DNA from: an uncultured Alphaproteobacteria bacterium
Lineage (GTDB): Bacteria; Pseudomonadota; Alphaproteobacteria; Methylaequorales; Methylaequoraceae
Direction: 5' to 3'
DNA length: 64,000 nt
Assembly (NCBI GenBank): GCA_902550225.1
Contig: CACCYL010000002.1
Coordinates: forward strand, 20,089-84,088
Below, in pieces: positions 25,317 through 34,106 of this stretch. Numbering within the stretch: the stretch's first letter is position 1; each line of letters begins with the position of its first letter. Under the pieces are notes generated by a model. It ran no database searches, was not told the DNA's origin, and saw nothing but the letters and a program-made list of their open reading frames with translations. A program made the translations under genes and the position numbers.

Positions 25317-27692
25317 TTATTTAGAGGTTGCGACAAAAACACCATCCCAATCTTTTGGGGGAGGATACTTTTTAAATTCATTAATTCTTTCTGTCATCAT
25401 TTCATAGTAATCTTTCATTAAATTTTTACAAAGTGTTTTTGCCTGAGTCATTTCCTCGACAGCATCTTTCCAATTTTGATTAAAATAATGATTTAATACA
25501 TTTTTATGCTTTTTTTCAAGATTTTTGAAATCAACACTATTTTTAAAACTTGGATCACCAAGTAAACAAAAAATTGATACAGCTTCTTTTTTTCCTTTTA
25601 CTGCTAGCATATCAAGTTGGAGTGTAGCAAAAGTATCTTTAACAGCATCGTTTGTTTCTTGCCCAATAACTGTTTTAACTCCATAACCTTTTGATTGACC
25701 TTCAAGACGTGATGCTAGATTTACTGCGTCTCCCAGTACTGAATAGTCAAACCTTTGATCCGATCCCATATTTCCAACAACACAACCTCCGGTATTTAGT
25801 CCAATTCCAATTTTTAATTCCAAAAAATCTTTATTTTCTGACTTCGCTTCTTGCTCTCTGATATCGTTAAGTTCTTTTAGTGCTTTATGCATACTTAATG
25901 CTGCTTCACAAGAAACTTGCTCATGTTTATCAACATCTATAGGTGCATTCCAAAAAGCCATAATACAATCTCCCATATATTTATCGATTGTTCCGTTTTT
26001 ATTTATGATTTCATTAGTAAGAGGTGTTAAAAATCTATTTATAAGTTTTGTTAGGCCTTGAGGATCTGATTTAAAAGCTTCTGAAATTGTTGTAAATCCT
26101 CTTACATCACAAAAAAGAAATGTCATTTTTTTTGTTTCTCCACCCAAAACTAATTTATCAGGATCTTCAGCTAATTGTTCCACTAAAGCGGGAGATAGAT
26201 ATTGAGAAAATGCACCCCTTATTTGTTTTTTCTCATTGGCATCACGTAAATAGTTTGCAAAGGTGTTACTAAAATAAATTACAAAAGTTGTTACACCTGC
26301 AAAGGTTGGATCAAATAAAGTTTTATGTTCAGTAAATAATCTTACACTAATATAAAATGCTGAACTTATTATGGTTACAAGTGATGAAATATTTACAATT
26401 GGACCAAACTTTAATGCAGATACTGTGATAAATAATGCAAGCAAAATTGTAAAGAGTGCTTCATAAAATTTCATATTTGCACCAGATTTCAAAAAAGGTG
26501 ATCCTGAAATTTTAACTTTGTTTTTTTCAATTATTGCTTCTTCTTCACTTAAACCTTTTTTTAATGCATCTTTATAAACTTTTTCAGAATTTTTTGTGGA
26601 AGTATAATAAAGAATTGCTGAAATGACTGTATCAATGAGATTTGCATGAATTTCGACACCTGGCATTCTTTCATCGACTGGAGTGGGTCTAATATCCTTT
26701 AACCCAGTGGCCGATGTGCCTAATATACCAAGTTTTCCTTGTAATCTATCTTTGCCGACCCTTCCTTTAATTATATCCACTGCACTTACATAATACCTTG
26801 ATTTGCCTTCTTTAACTTTTCCAGCATCTGAATCACCATAATAAATCCACACTCTACCATTCTCATCAGTCGGAATAGCAGCATTACCAATAGCTTTAGT
26901 TTGAATTATTATTTCTTTAATTCCCGTCAAACCTGTCCTAGTGGCAATACTATTTCCTTGAAACGCAACCCTTATCATATCAAGCCCAAGAGTTGGTCTG
27001 ATTTCACCTGCAACATTTGATATTAAAGGTACTCTTCTAATAATACCATCTGGTTCTTGTGCAACTGAAACTGTACCAGACCCAGAAGCAGCTTTTTCAA
27101 ACTCTGTCACATTAGCAAGCAATCCAGGATAAGATATCAACCATTCCTTTGGATTTTTACCTTTGCCAATAAAAACTTTTACAGATGAATCGTTTATATC
27201 ATTTCTGTTTGCATCACCTTCAATATCTAATCCCGAGTGACCAATTATTACAGGGAACTCATTCATAGCTTCCATTGCTAAAAACTCATTAGAGGGAAGT
27301 TCACTTAGTAGTTTGGCAATATTTGGGTTTCGTTTTTCTAAATCTTGAGAAATCAAATCGGGTGAAGTCCTGTCTTTTTCTGCAAATAGAACATCTAGGC
27401 CTAAAACGAGCATGCCCGATTCTTTAGATTTTTTAAAAAGATCAGCAAGTACAGTTCTTGGCCACGGCCATTGACCAATTTCTCTAAGAGATTTTTCATC
27501 AATATCTACTATTACGGAATAAGTTTGACCATCCGTAGACCTTGGGAATTTTTTTTGAAGAACATCAAAATACTTTAGTCTAAGAACTTCTACTACTTCA
27601 GGATCAGCTATACGAACCAAACCAAAAAGAATAGCCATTAATACAGAAGCAATAGTAACAATTAGTCTAAAACTTAGCTTAAATTTGATCAT
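25317..27692 (-). CDS. CHASE2-domain membrane adenylate cyclase
   Basis: A 791-residue receptor cyclase. One N-terminal helix (about 8-24) leads into a periplasmic CHASE2 sensor (about 30-360) with VIVDIDEKSLREIGQWPWPR and LGLDVLFAE, both typical. Three membrane helices (about 405-490) precede the class III cyclase domain. Metal Asp529 (FLFCDVRGFTTI) and Asp575 (DKYMGDCIMAFW), purine-selecting Lys571 and Ser651 (FDYSVLGDAVNLASRLE), and the catalytic Asn/Arg are present, consistent with cAMP formation. The tail ends DWDGVFVATSK, like the other cyclase. Its ATG overlaps the CNB-HlyD gene stop by 4 bases. Confidence 0.95.
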   Translation of the reverse strand: MIKFKLSFRLIVTIASVLMAILFGLVRIADPEVVEVLRLKYFDVLQKKFPRSTDGQTYSVIVDIDEKSLREIGQWPWPRTVLADLFKKSKESGMLVLGLDVLFAEKDRTSPDLISQDLEKRNPNIAKLLSELPSNEFLAMEAMNEFPVIIGHSGLDIEGDANRNDINDSSVKVFIGKGKNPKEWLISYPGLLANVTEFEKAASGSGTVSVAQEPDGIIRRVPLISNVAGEIRPTLGLDMIRVAFQGNSIATRTGLTGIKEIIIQTKAIGNAAIPTDENGRVWIYYGDSDAGKVKEGKSRYYVSAVDIIKGRVGKDRLQGKLGILGTSATGLKDIRPTPVDERMPGVEIHANLIDTVISAILYYTSTKNSEKVYKDALKKGLSEEEAIIEKNKVKISGSPFLKSGANMKFYEALFTILLALFITVSALKFGPIVNISSLVTIISSAFYISVRLFTEHKTLFDPTFAGVTTFVIYFSNTFANYLRDANEKKQIRGAFSQYLSPALVEQLAEDPDKLVLGGETKKMTFLFCDVRGFTTISEAFKSDPQGLTKLINRFLTPLTNEIINKNGTIDKYMGDCIMAFWNAPIDVDKHEQVSCEAALSMHKALKELNDIREQEAKSENKDFLELKIGIGLNTGGCVVGNMGSDQRFDYSVLGDAVNLASRLEGQSKGYGVKTVIGQETNDAVKDTFATLQLDMLAVKGKKEAVSIFCLLGDPSFKNSVDFKNLEKKHKNVLNHYFNQNWKDAVEEMTQAKTLCKNLMKDYYEMMTERINEFKKYPPPKDWDGVFVATSK

Positions 27693-29413
27693 GGTTCTGC
27701 AAAACTATTACCGAGGGTTCTTATAAGTGGATAAATAAAATACGTAATTAATCTTCTTTGCCCAACTCTAAATTTTCCTGAGACTTTCATTCCTGGCATT
27801 AAATTAAATCCTGGAGGAATATCTTTTAACTCATTTTCTGTTATTTGAGCTCTAGCCCTATAAAAATTTCCAGGTTTTCCATCGACGTCTTTATCAATTG
27901 TGTCAGCAGAAACATAAATGAGCTTTCCTTTTAACTCACCGTGTTTTTGTGCTGGAAGGGCATTGAGTTGAATTTTAACAGATGTATCCGGAATCAGTTT
28001 ACTAATATCAGAAGGATCAACATCAAAAACAGTTAATAACTCCACACCTGTTGGTACCAATGTAACAACACTTTTACCTTGTGTTATTACTGCTCCAGGA
28101 TATAGAGAATGAAGGTCTAGAATCATACCGTCAGAGGGCGCTCTTACTACAACATCAGTTTGTTGTCTTTCAAGTTTTTTTACATCTTCTTGTAGCGACA
28201 TTCTTTGATCCTCTAATCCAACAAGCTCATCGTTTATTCCTCCAAAAAATTGACTGTTATATTCTTTTCTATTAGATTTTAATTCGCTTAGTTTATTGCT
28301 TGTTTTTGTGAATTCTTTTTCTAAAGATAGTCTTTTGTTTTTCTCAGCTAAAACTTGTGATTCTGCTACTAGATCAAGTTCAAATAACTCCAACTTTGAA
28401 TCTTCTAGCTGCTTTTGTATATCAAGTTGTTCCTTTATAAACTTCAAATCGTCTTCTGTGGAACCTATTTGTTGATCTAAGGAAGCAATCTTTGCTAAAT
28501 ATTGGTCTTTTTTATCTTTGAAGATTCTGCTTTGTCTTTCGTCATTTGGATTTGCAACCGAAACATTATTCCTCAACAATGACTGCTTTTTTAGTCTATC
28601 AATTTTTGAATTAACAACTGAAAGCTGATAATCAAGTTTCATTTTATCGGCTCTTTGAAGTGTAGCATCGAATGTTACGAGTGGATCTCCTTGATTGACA
28701 CTTTCACCTTTTTTAACAAGTATTTCTTTAACAACAGAATTATAGTTTGATTGAACCTCTACATTTGGAACAACGGTAGTTATTTTTCCAGAAGCAGAAA
28801 TTGTAGTATCAATTTCAGAAATAGTGCCCCAACTAATTAAAAATAAAACTAGGAAACCAAATGAATAAACTGACATTTTAACAGAACGAGGTACCTGTTT
28901 TGTTTTAATTCTATCAATGTCGTCATCAAATTCATCTAATAATTCACTCATCATTTTTTTCTTTGATCTATTTTCTTTTTCTTCCTCAGTTAAAACCTCT
29001 TCTTGATCTTTGTTATTTTCATTTTCATTGCCAGATTCGAAAGCATCTACAGATAATTTTTCGTTTGCATTTCTGGCGTAGCTTGCAAGCTGCTGCATCA
29101 TATTAAAAGCGGTTTGTGGAGAGTTTTTGAGATAGCCTAGTAAAGCATTTTGATCAATTTCTTTTACCGTTGTCTCAACTGTCGCTCTTGCCATCGCACT
29201 TCTTGGTTGTTTGTCAATTAATGCCATTTCTCCAAACAATGCACCTTTTTCAAGTATTGATAAAGTGACGTATTCGTCACCGTTGAATTTGCATACCTCT
29301 ATTTTTCCTTTTACTATTTGATAGGCATAGTCTCCAACTTCACCTTCTCTAAAAAGTACATCACCTGCAGCTAAATTTCTAACAGCCGGTTGTATATTTT
29401 TTTTATCAGCCAT
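27689..29413 (-). CDS. HlyD-family T1SS adaptor fused to an N-terminal cyclic-nucleotide-binding domain
   Basis: A 574-residue fusion. Residues about 10-120 are a CNB domain with an intact cassette (LFGEMALIDKQPRSAMA). A charged linker (about 125-170) leads to one membrane helix (about 180-200, SFGFLVLFLISWGTI). The periplasmic adaptor follows: lipoyl half (VQSNYNSVVKEILVKKGESV), long coiled coil (about 250-415), returning half (VVRAPSDGMILDLHSLYPGA), beta barrel, and tail LITYFIYPLIRTLGNSFAEP. The CNB domain is on the cytosolic side, next to the ABC exporter encoded 6 bases upstream, so cyclic nucleotide could gate export directly. There is no frameshift; the fusion is continuous. Confidence 0.93.
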   Translation of the reverse strand: MADKKNIQPAVRNLAAGDVLFREGEVGDYAYQIVKGKIEVCKFNGDEYVTLSILEKGALFGEMALIDKQPRSAMARATVETTVKEIDQNALLGYLKNSPQTAFNMMQQLASYARNANEKLSVDAFESGNENENNKDQEEVLTEEEKENRSKKKMMSELLDEFDDDIDRIKTKQVPRSVKMSVYSFGFLVLFLISWGTISEIDTTISASGKITTVVPNVEVQSNYNSVVKEILVKKGESVNQGDPLVTFDATLQRADKMKLDYQLSVVNSKIDRLKKQSLLRNNVSVANPNDERQSRIFKDKKDQYLAKIASLDQQIGSTEDDLKFIKEQLDIQKQLEDSKLELFELDLVAESQVLAEKNKRLSLEKEFTKTSNKLSELKSNRKEYNSQFFGGINDELVGLEDQRMSLQEDVKKLERQQTDVVVRAPSDGMILDLHSLYPGAVITQGKSVVTLVPTGVELLTVFDVDPSDISKLIPDTSVKIQLNALPAQKHGELKGKLIYVSADTIDKDVDGKPGNFYRARAQITENELKDIPPGFNLMPGMKVSGKFRVGQRRLITYFIYPLIRTLGNSFAEP

Positions 29414-29419
29414 TTTAAT

Positions 29420-31591
29420 TTATCCGGCCTTTTTTAAAGATTTAATTTTGTTCTCTACGCCTAAAATAGACATTTGCTTATTATACGTTTGACCAAAATA
29501 ACCTGAAATTTGTCTTAATTCTTCAAAAGAACCCTGTTGAGATATTTTCCCCTTTTCAAGCACAAAGATTTTGTTACAAAGTCGAAGATGCCAAACCCTG
29601 TTTGATACGATAATTATCGTTCTACCAAGTGCAATATCTGATAGTGCATCGTATAATTTTATTTCACTGTCAACATCAAAACCTGTGAAAGCATCATCAA
29701 GTATCATGATACGAGGGTTTCTAATAAGTGCTCTGGCAATTGCTAGTTTTTGTCTTAAGCCAGTTGCAAGATTTGTGGCATTTTCCTCTAAGAATGTTTC
29801 ATATCCATCAGGATAAGACTCAATTTCTTCATGTGCGAAAACTTTTTTCGCAGCCCAAGTTATCCTGTCCATGGAGGAATTTGGCATTGCACTCGCTATT
29901 GTTTCTCTTATTGTTCCTGGAAAAAAATAACTATCTGTTCCAACCAATGAAACCTGTGATCTTACATGACTAAGATCCAGTAAACGTAGATCTATATTAT
30001 CCAGAGCCACGATACCAGCCTGGGGTCTATATAGACCCTGAATTAGTTTTGCGATAGTACTTTTTCCACATCCACTTTTACCTGTAATACCAATTATCTG
30101 TCTTGGATTAATTTCAATATCAATATCATTTAATACTTTTGTATTATCATCGTATCCAAACTCAACATTTTTAAAACTAACTTGTCCCATAAGTTGAGGT
30201 TTTTGGCCTCTGACAGTTGTTTCGGAGTTTGCATCCACTATTCCTGATATAATCTGAAGAGATTGAACTAATTTTGTTATTTCTGTTTTAAGTGTAACTA
30301 GATCAATTATTGGCTTTGATACTCTGCCGGCAAGCATATTAAAACCTACTAAAATCCCAGCTGAAAGAGATCCAGAAAATACAAGATGCACCCCTACAAA
30401 AATAACCATTGCAGTCATAAGTTGATTTATGGTTGATGAAATATTGTTTAAAACTGCTGACTTTTTTTGCATTTCTTCATTTGCAATAATATAATTTGCT
30501 TCCAAATCTCTCCACTGATCTTTCAAATTAGGTTCAAGAGCAAGTCCCTTAACATTCTCAATTCCGTTAACAGCAACAGAAATAAATTCTTGTCTTTTTG
30601 ATTCAGCCTTACTTAAACCAGCGAGCGAATCTCTTTGTTTTTTTGAGTAAAACATTGATGCTAAAGCTCCTAATATACTAAAAGAAAACACAACAATAAA
30701 TAGTAATGGGCTATAAAAAAATAGAATGGGAACAAAAACAAGTAAACTAATTGAGTCCAGTGCTGTTGAGAAAACTTTTTGCGTCAGAAGGCTTTTGATC
30801 TGCGATATTTGGCCTGTGAATCTCAAAAAAGTAGCTGATTCTTTATGAAACCTTTGCATTGGTAAAGCAATTAATTTTTCAAAAACTTTAACTGAAAGTT
30901 TCGCCTCAACCTTTTGTGAGAAAAAATCAAGAAGATATGACTTTAAATACCCGAGTATTCCGTTAAATACATAAGCAACAACTACACCTGAAGTTATAAC
31001 ATATAAAGTTGAATAAGCTTCATAGTTTACAACCTTATCCAAAACCAACATCATGAAAACAGCTGGTATAACTGCGAAAATGTTTAAAATCAAAGCTACA
31101 ATTACAACTTGAAACATAACAGACTTGTTTCTAAAGGATTCACCTATTAGCCATCCAATTTTTAATTCACTGTCTTCTTCAAATTTTTTAAGTTTGGCTT
31201 TAAGAAGTATTACTTCTCCGTTCCAGCCTTTTTTTAATTCTTTTAAATTAATTTGTTGAGGTTTCGGACTGGTAACACCAGTATCAAGACATAAAATTGA
31301 CTTATCATCATCTTTTTCACCCTGAATAACTCTTAAAGCTATTATGTATCTTCCATTTTTAAGTCTTAAGATCTGTTGTTTTTTAGACAAGAGCTTTACT
31401 AGTTCCTTCTCGCTAATTTTGGTTGCTTTTGCTTTTAAATCAAAGGATTGAGCTAAGTCACACATTTCAGAGGTTCTAAGTTCTCTATCCTCAATTTGAA
31501 ATCTTTCTGGAATATCATTTGGACCAATATGAACACCTAATTGTCTTGCAACTAGAATAATTGATTTTTGAGAACCTCGCATCGCTTCCAT
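29420..31591 (-). CDS. Type I secretion ABC exporter with inactive C39-like domain
   Basis: A 723-residue HlyB/LapB-like exporter. Residues 1-130 form a C39 peptidase-like domain without the catalytic Cys (ILVARQLGVHIGPND occupies that place), so it should bind rather than cleave substrate. Membrane helices span about 160-430 and the ATPase domain 470-715. Walker A GKSGCGKST is intact. The signature is LATGLRQ instead of LSGGQRQ, Walker B is ILDDAF with Asp633 replacing the catalytic Glu, and the switch His is Asn in VSNRVWHL. It should form one secretion unit with the CNB-HlyD adaptor and the TolC protein nearby. Confidence 0.92.
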   Translation of the reverse strand: MEAMRGSQKSIILVARQLGVHIGPNDIPERFQIEDRELRTSEMCDLAQSFDLKAKATKISEKELVKLLSKKQQILRLKNGRYIIALRVIQGEKDDDKSILCLDTGVTSPKPQQINLKELKKGWNGEVILLKAKLKKFEEDSELKIGWLIGESFRNKSVMFQVVIVALILNIFAVIPAVFMMLVLDKVVNYEAYSTLYVITSGVVVAYVFNGILGYLKSYLLDFFSQKVEAKLSVKVFEKLIALPMQRFHKESATFLRFTGQISQIKSLLTQKVFSTALDSISLLVFVPILFFYSPLLFIVVFSFSILGALASMFYSKKQRDSLAGLSKAESKRQEFISVAVNGIENVKGLALEPNLKDQWRDLEANYIIANEEMQKKSAVLNNISSTINQLMTAMVIFVGVHLVFSGSLSAGILVGFNMLAGRVSKPIIDLVTLKTEITKLVQSLQIISGIVDANSETTVRGQKPQLMGQVSFKNVEFGYDDNTKVLNDIDIEINPRQIIGITGKSGCGKSTIAKLIQGLYRPQAGIVALDNIDLRLLDLSHVRSQVSLVGTDSYFFPGTIRETIASAMPNSSMDRITWAAKKVFAHEEIESYPDGYETFLEENATNLATGLRQKLAIARALIRNPRIMILDDAFTGFDVDSEIKLYDALSDIALGRTIIIVSNRVWHLRLCNKIFVLEKGKISQQGSFEELRQISGYFGQTYNKQMSILGVENKIKSLKKAG

Positions 31592-31628
31592 GACAATATA
31601 ATATATTAATTTTTGATTTAATCAAAAA

Positions 31629-31667
31629 AAAAACCCCCTTAGAAACACCAAGAGGGTTTTTTTATTT
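31629..31667 (-). terminator. Bidirectional-looking terminator after the Gly/Pro/Asp-rich gene
   Basis: AAAACCCCCTT (31630-31640) pairs with AAGAGGGTTTT (31650-31660) with one mismatch, flanked by A and T runs on both sides. On the minus strand it ends the Gly/Pro/Asp-rich gene and separates it from the exporter operon. Confidence 0.85.
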
Positions 31668-31681
31668 ATAAAGGTATAGGT

Positions 31682-32668
31682 TTAGACTACCTCACCACCA
31701 TCATTTGGATCGTCAGGAGGTGGAGGCATATCTGCGGGCATATCACCTGGCATTGGCCCTGGATCTCCCGGAGGAGGTCCTTCTGGACCTTGATGTGCTC
31801 CCGCATCGTCCATGTGTGTATGCATGTCACCCATTCCATCCGGAGGAGGTGGAGGCATTCCATCGCCGTCCATGTCCATGCCTGGAGGAGGTCCCATTGG
31901 ATCACCCGGAGGAGGTCCGCCTGGTTCTCCTGGAGGAGGTCCACCAGCTGGTCCACCTTCACCAAATAATGGATCTGGTCCTTCACCACCTGGAGGTGGT
32001 GGAGGCATTCCATCTCCATCCATATCCATGCCTGGAGGAGGTCCATCTGGTCCCATTCCGCCTGGACCCATATCACCTGGAGGAGGTCCGTCTGGTCCGC
32101 CGGCCATATCACCTGGAGGAGGTCCGTCTGGTCCCATTCCGCCTGGACTCATATCACCTGGAGGAGGTCCATCTGGTCCCATTCCGCCTGGACCCATATC
32201 ACCTGGAGGTGGTCCGTCTGGTCCGCCGGCCATATCACCTGGAGGAGGTCCACCTTCACCTGGAGGAGGTCCATCAGGAGCTCCTGGTAAATCACCAGGA
32301 GGCGGAGGTGGAGGAGCATCAGCACCTGGTCCCATGTCAGGAACAGGAGGCATATCAGGACCAAAATCCGAACATGGTCCGTCAGGACAACCATCTAAAT
32401 GGGTGTCCATAACATCAGAGACAGCGTCAAAAGCCTCTTCTGCACTTGCACCAGGGTTTTCAGCCATAAAATCGTTGTATGCACCTTGAGCTGTGTCAGC
32501 CATATTCATCATAACTTCGGGGGGCATACCTCCATCAGTCATAACGTCCATTGCTGCAGTCATACATTCGTCAAAACTACCTCCACCTTGCATTACGTCA
32601 AACGCAGCAGAGCCTGCAGCGTCGCCGAGATCCATAAGTTCAGGAGGCAGTGTAGTAAAATCTGCCAT
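31682..32668 (-). CDS. Gly/Pro/Asp/Met-rich repeat protein, probable T1SS substrate
   Basis: A 328-residue acidic protein lacking a signal peptide. Residues 1-95 are helical with internal repeats of the plan AFDxMxxGGSFDECMTAAMDVM and ASAEEAFDAVSDVMD, followed by a Cys pair (GCPDGPCSDF). The remainder consists of GPPPGDM, GPGGMGPDG and PPGMDMDGDGMPPPPP units and ends PNDGGEVV. DMDGDG repeats could bind calcium. A strong ribosome binding site (AAAGGAAT) and its own terminator suggest high independent expression. Its position between a TolC gene and an exporter operon makes export plausible, not proven. No family known to me. Confidence 0.75.
   Translation of the reverse strand: MADFTTLPPELMDLGDAAGSAAFDVMQGGGSFDECMTAAMDVMTDGGMPPEVMMNMADTAQGAYNDFMAENPGASAEEAFDAVSDVMDTHLDGCPDGPCSDFGPDMPPVPDMGPGADAPPPPPPGDLPGAPDGPPPGEGGPPPGDMAGGPDGPPPGDMGPGGMGPDGPPPGDMSPGGMGPDGPPPGDMAGGPDGPPPGDMGPGGMGPDGPPPGMDMDGDGMPPPPPGGEGPDPLFGEGGPAGGPPPGEPGGPPPGDPMGPPPGMDMDGDGMPPPPPDGMGDMHTHMDDAGAHQGPEGPPPGDPGPMPGDMPADMPPPPDDPNDGGEVV
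31812..32320 (-). repeat. Coding tandem repeats GPPPGDM / GPGGMGPDG
   Basis: Within the Gly/Pro/Asp-rich gene. Units such as PDGPPPGDMGPGGMG recur four times in the central part with near-identical DNA, flanked by two copies of MDMDGDGMPPPPP. All six frames stay open across this region because of the repeat composition, creating spurious long frames. Confidence 0.9.
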
Positions 32669-32780
32669 AATAAATTCCTTTATTAAATTGTAAGATTAAA
32701 TTGTGTTAATACTTTAAAAAGTCGATACAGTCTATTTTAATCATATTTTATTTTTCAATTTAAGCAAGCTTTAATTAATT

Positions 32781-34106
32781 TTATTTTTCAATTGTTTCAA
32801 AGTTTAAAATTCCGCATAATTTTAATAATTCAAAGGATGAAATAATAAGTTGATATTGTGCGTTTACTAAATTTGATTCAGAATCTGTTAATTCTTTTTG
32901 TGCATCTAGAATTTCCAATGTTGTTCTGGTACCAACACTAGCTTCTTTAGTTACTCCCTCAACTGCCATTAAATTTGACTCAACTGAAACCTCAAGGGAA
33001 TCTATACTTGATTTGGAACTTTGTATTTTCTTCCATGCCGAATTAATTTGAAATTGTAAGTCAAGTTTTTTTGTCTCGATGGATTTAATAACTGAAAGTG
33101 CAGAATCTTTTGATTTTTCTAAATTTAACAAATTATGTCCTTTGTTAAACAATGGAACCGTAACATTGGCAGTTACTGAGTATGAATCTGTTCTTTCAAC
33201 TGTCCTTGATGGATCAAGTGATTTTCCTACTGAACCAGACAAAGAAAATTCTGGTGCAAAATTTAAATTATTTTTTCTTACATCCAATTTTGAGTTTATA
33301 AGTTGTAATTTTAATTTTCTATAATCTGGGTTCTTTTCCAAACCTGTTTGTATTGAATCTTCCAAAGATTTTGGAAGTTTTGGTATTTGCCCAAATTTTA
33401 ACCAATCTTTTGGATTGGCGTCGACAATTTGGGCATTATTGGAATCAAACCATTTGATATCTGGAGCTCTACCGACAATAGTTTTAAAATCAGAAATTGA
33501 AATTTCTAAGTTATTTTCAGCTTCTATTCTCTTTGAAGTAGCACCTGCTAATCTTGCTTTAGCTTGAAAAACGTCAGTTTTAGTAACGTCTTTAAATTCG
33601 AATCGCTTTTCAGCAGCATTTAGTTTTTTTTCAAGAGTTTCTTCGTTCCTTTTTGAAACATCTAAAAGAAAATAATCCTTTAAGACAGTATAATAAGCTC
33701 TACTAGCTTTAAACAAAACATCTTGGACTGTGGCATAAAAGGTTAACTTTGCGATGTTCAAGTTATTTTTAGCTTGCTTGAAATTTATAGCTTTTGTGTA
33801 ACCTAGAGGTTGAGATAAATCTACGTCGAACGTAGTTGGGTTGAAAGCGCTATCATTAATTCTAGATGTATCGGGATTACTTTTTGTAATTTTCCTTCCT
33901 TGTGAAGCTGAAAAATCAAGGGATGGAAGAAAATCTGTTTTTGAAATTTTTAAATCTTTTTCTGAAATTTTTAGTTCAGTTTTACTTTTTTCAATGTCTG
34001 GATAAAACTTATATGCATCTTTCAAAACATTGGAGAGTTCTTCAGAAATTGAAATAACGGGAAAAAATATCAATGCTAAGATAACCAGATTTAATTTGGA
34101 TTTCAC
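32781..34106 (-). CDS. TolC-family outer membrane channel protein (T1SS cluster 2)
   Basis: A 441-residue outer membrane efflux protein with a signal peptide (LVILALIFFPVISISEE). The two-fold repeat is visible as SNVLKDAYKFYPDIEKSKTEL with TDFLPSLDFSASQGR, then SLEDSIQTGLEKNPDYRKLK with NLNFAPEFSLSGSVGKS. The late motif ASVGTRTTLEILDAQKELTDSE is characteristic of TolC/LapE-type proteins. It lies upstream of the substrate-like gene and exporter operon on the same strand and is distinct from the TolC of cluster 1, so each secretion set has its own channel. Confidence 0.93.
   Translation of the reverse strand: MKSKLNLVILALIFFPVISISEELSNVLKDAYKFYPDIEKSKTELKISEKDLKISKTDFLPSLDFSASQGRKITKSNPDTSRINDSAFNPTTFDVDLSQPLGYTKAINFKQAKNNLNIAKLTFYATVQDVLFKASRAYYTVLKDYFLLDVSKRNEETLEKKLNAAEKRFEFKDVTKTDVFQAKARLAGATSKRIEAENNLEISISDFKTIVGRAPDIKWFDSNNAQIVDANPKDWLKFGQIPKLPKSLEDSIQTGLEKNPDYRKLKLQLINSKLDVRKNNLNFAPEFSLSGSVGKSLDPSRTVERTDSYSVTANVTVPLFNKGHNLLNLEKSKDSALSVIKSIETKKLDLQFQINSAWKKIQSSKSSIDSLEVSVESNLMAVEGVTKEASVGTRTTLEILDAQKELTDSESNLVNAQYQLIISSFELLKLCGILNFETIEK

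Noticed and set aside
27689..29413. Possibility that the CNB-HlyD fusion is a frameshift or assembly artefact
   Set aside because: The frame is continuous with a normal linker and membrane helix, and both neighbours abut it with normal spacing.
31687..32489. Long open frames on both strands across the Gly/Pro/Asp-rich gene
   Set aside because: They reflect the biased repeat codons. Only the 328-residue minus-strand frame has a ribosome binding site, terminator and sensible N-terminus.
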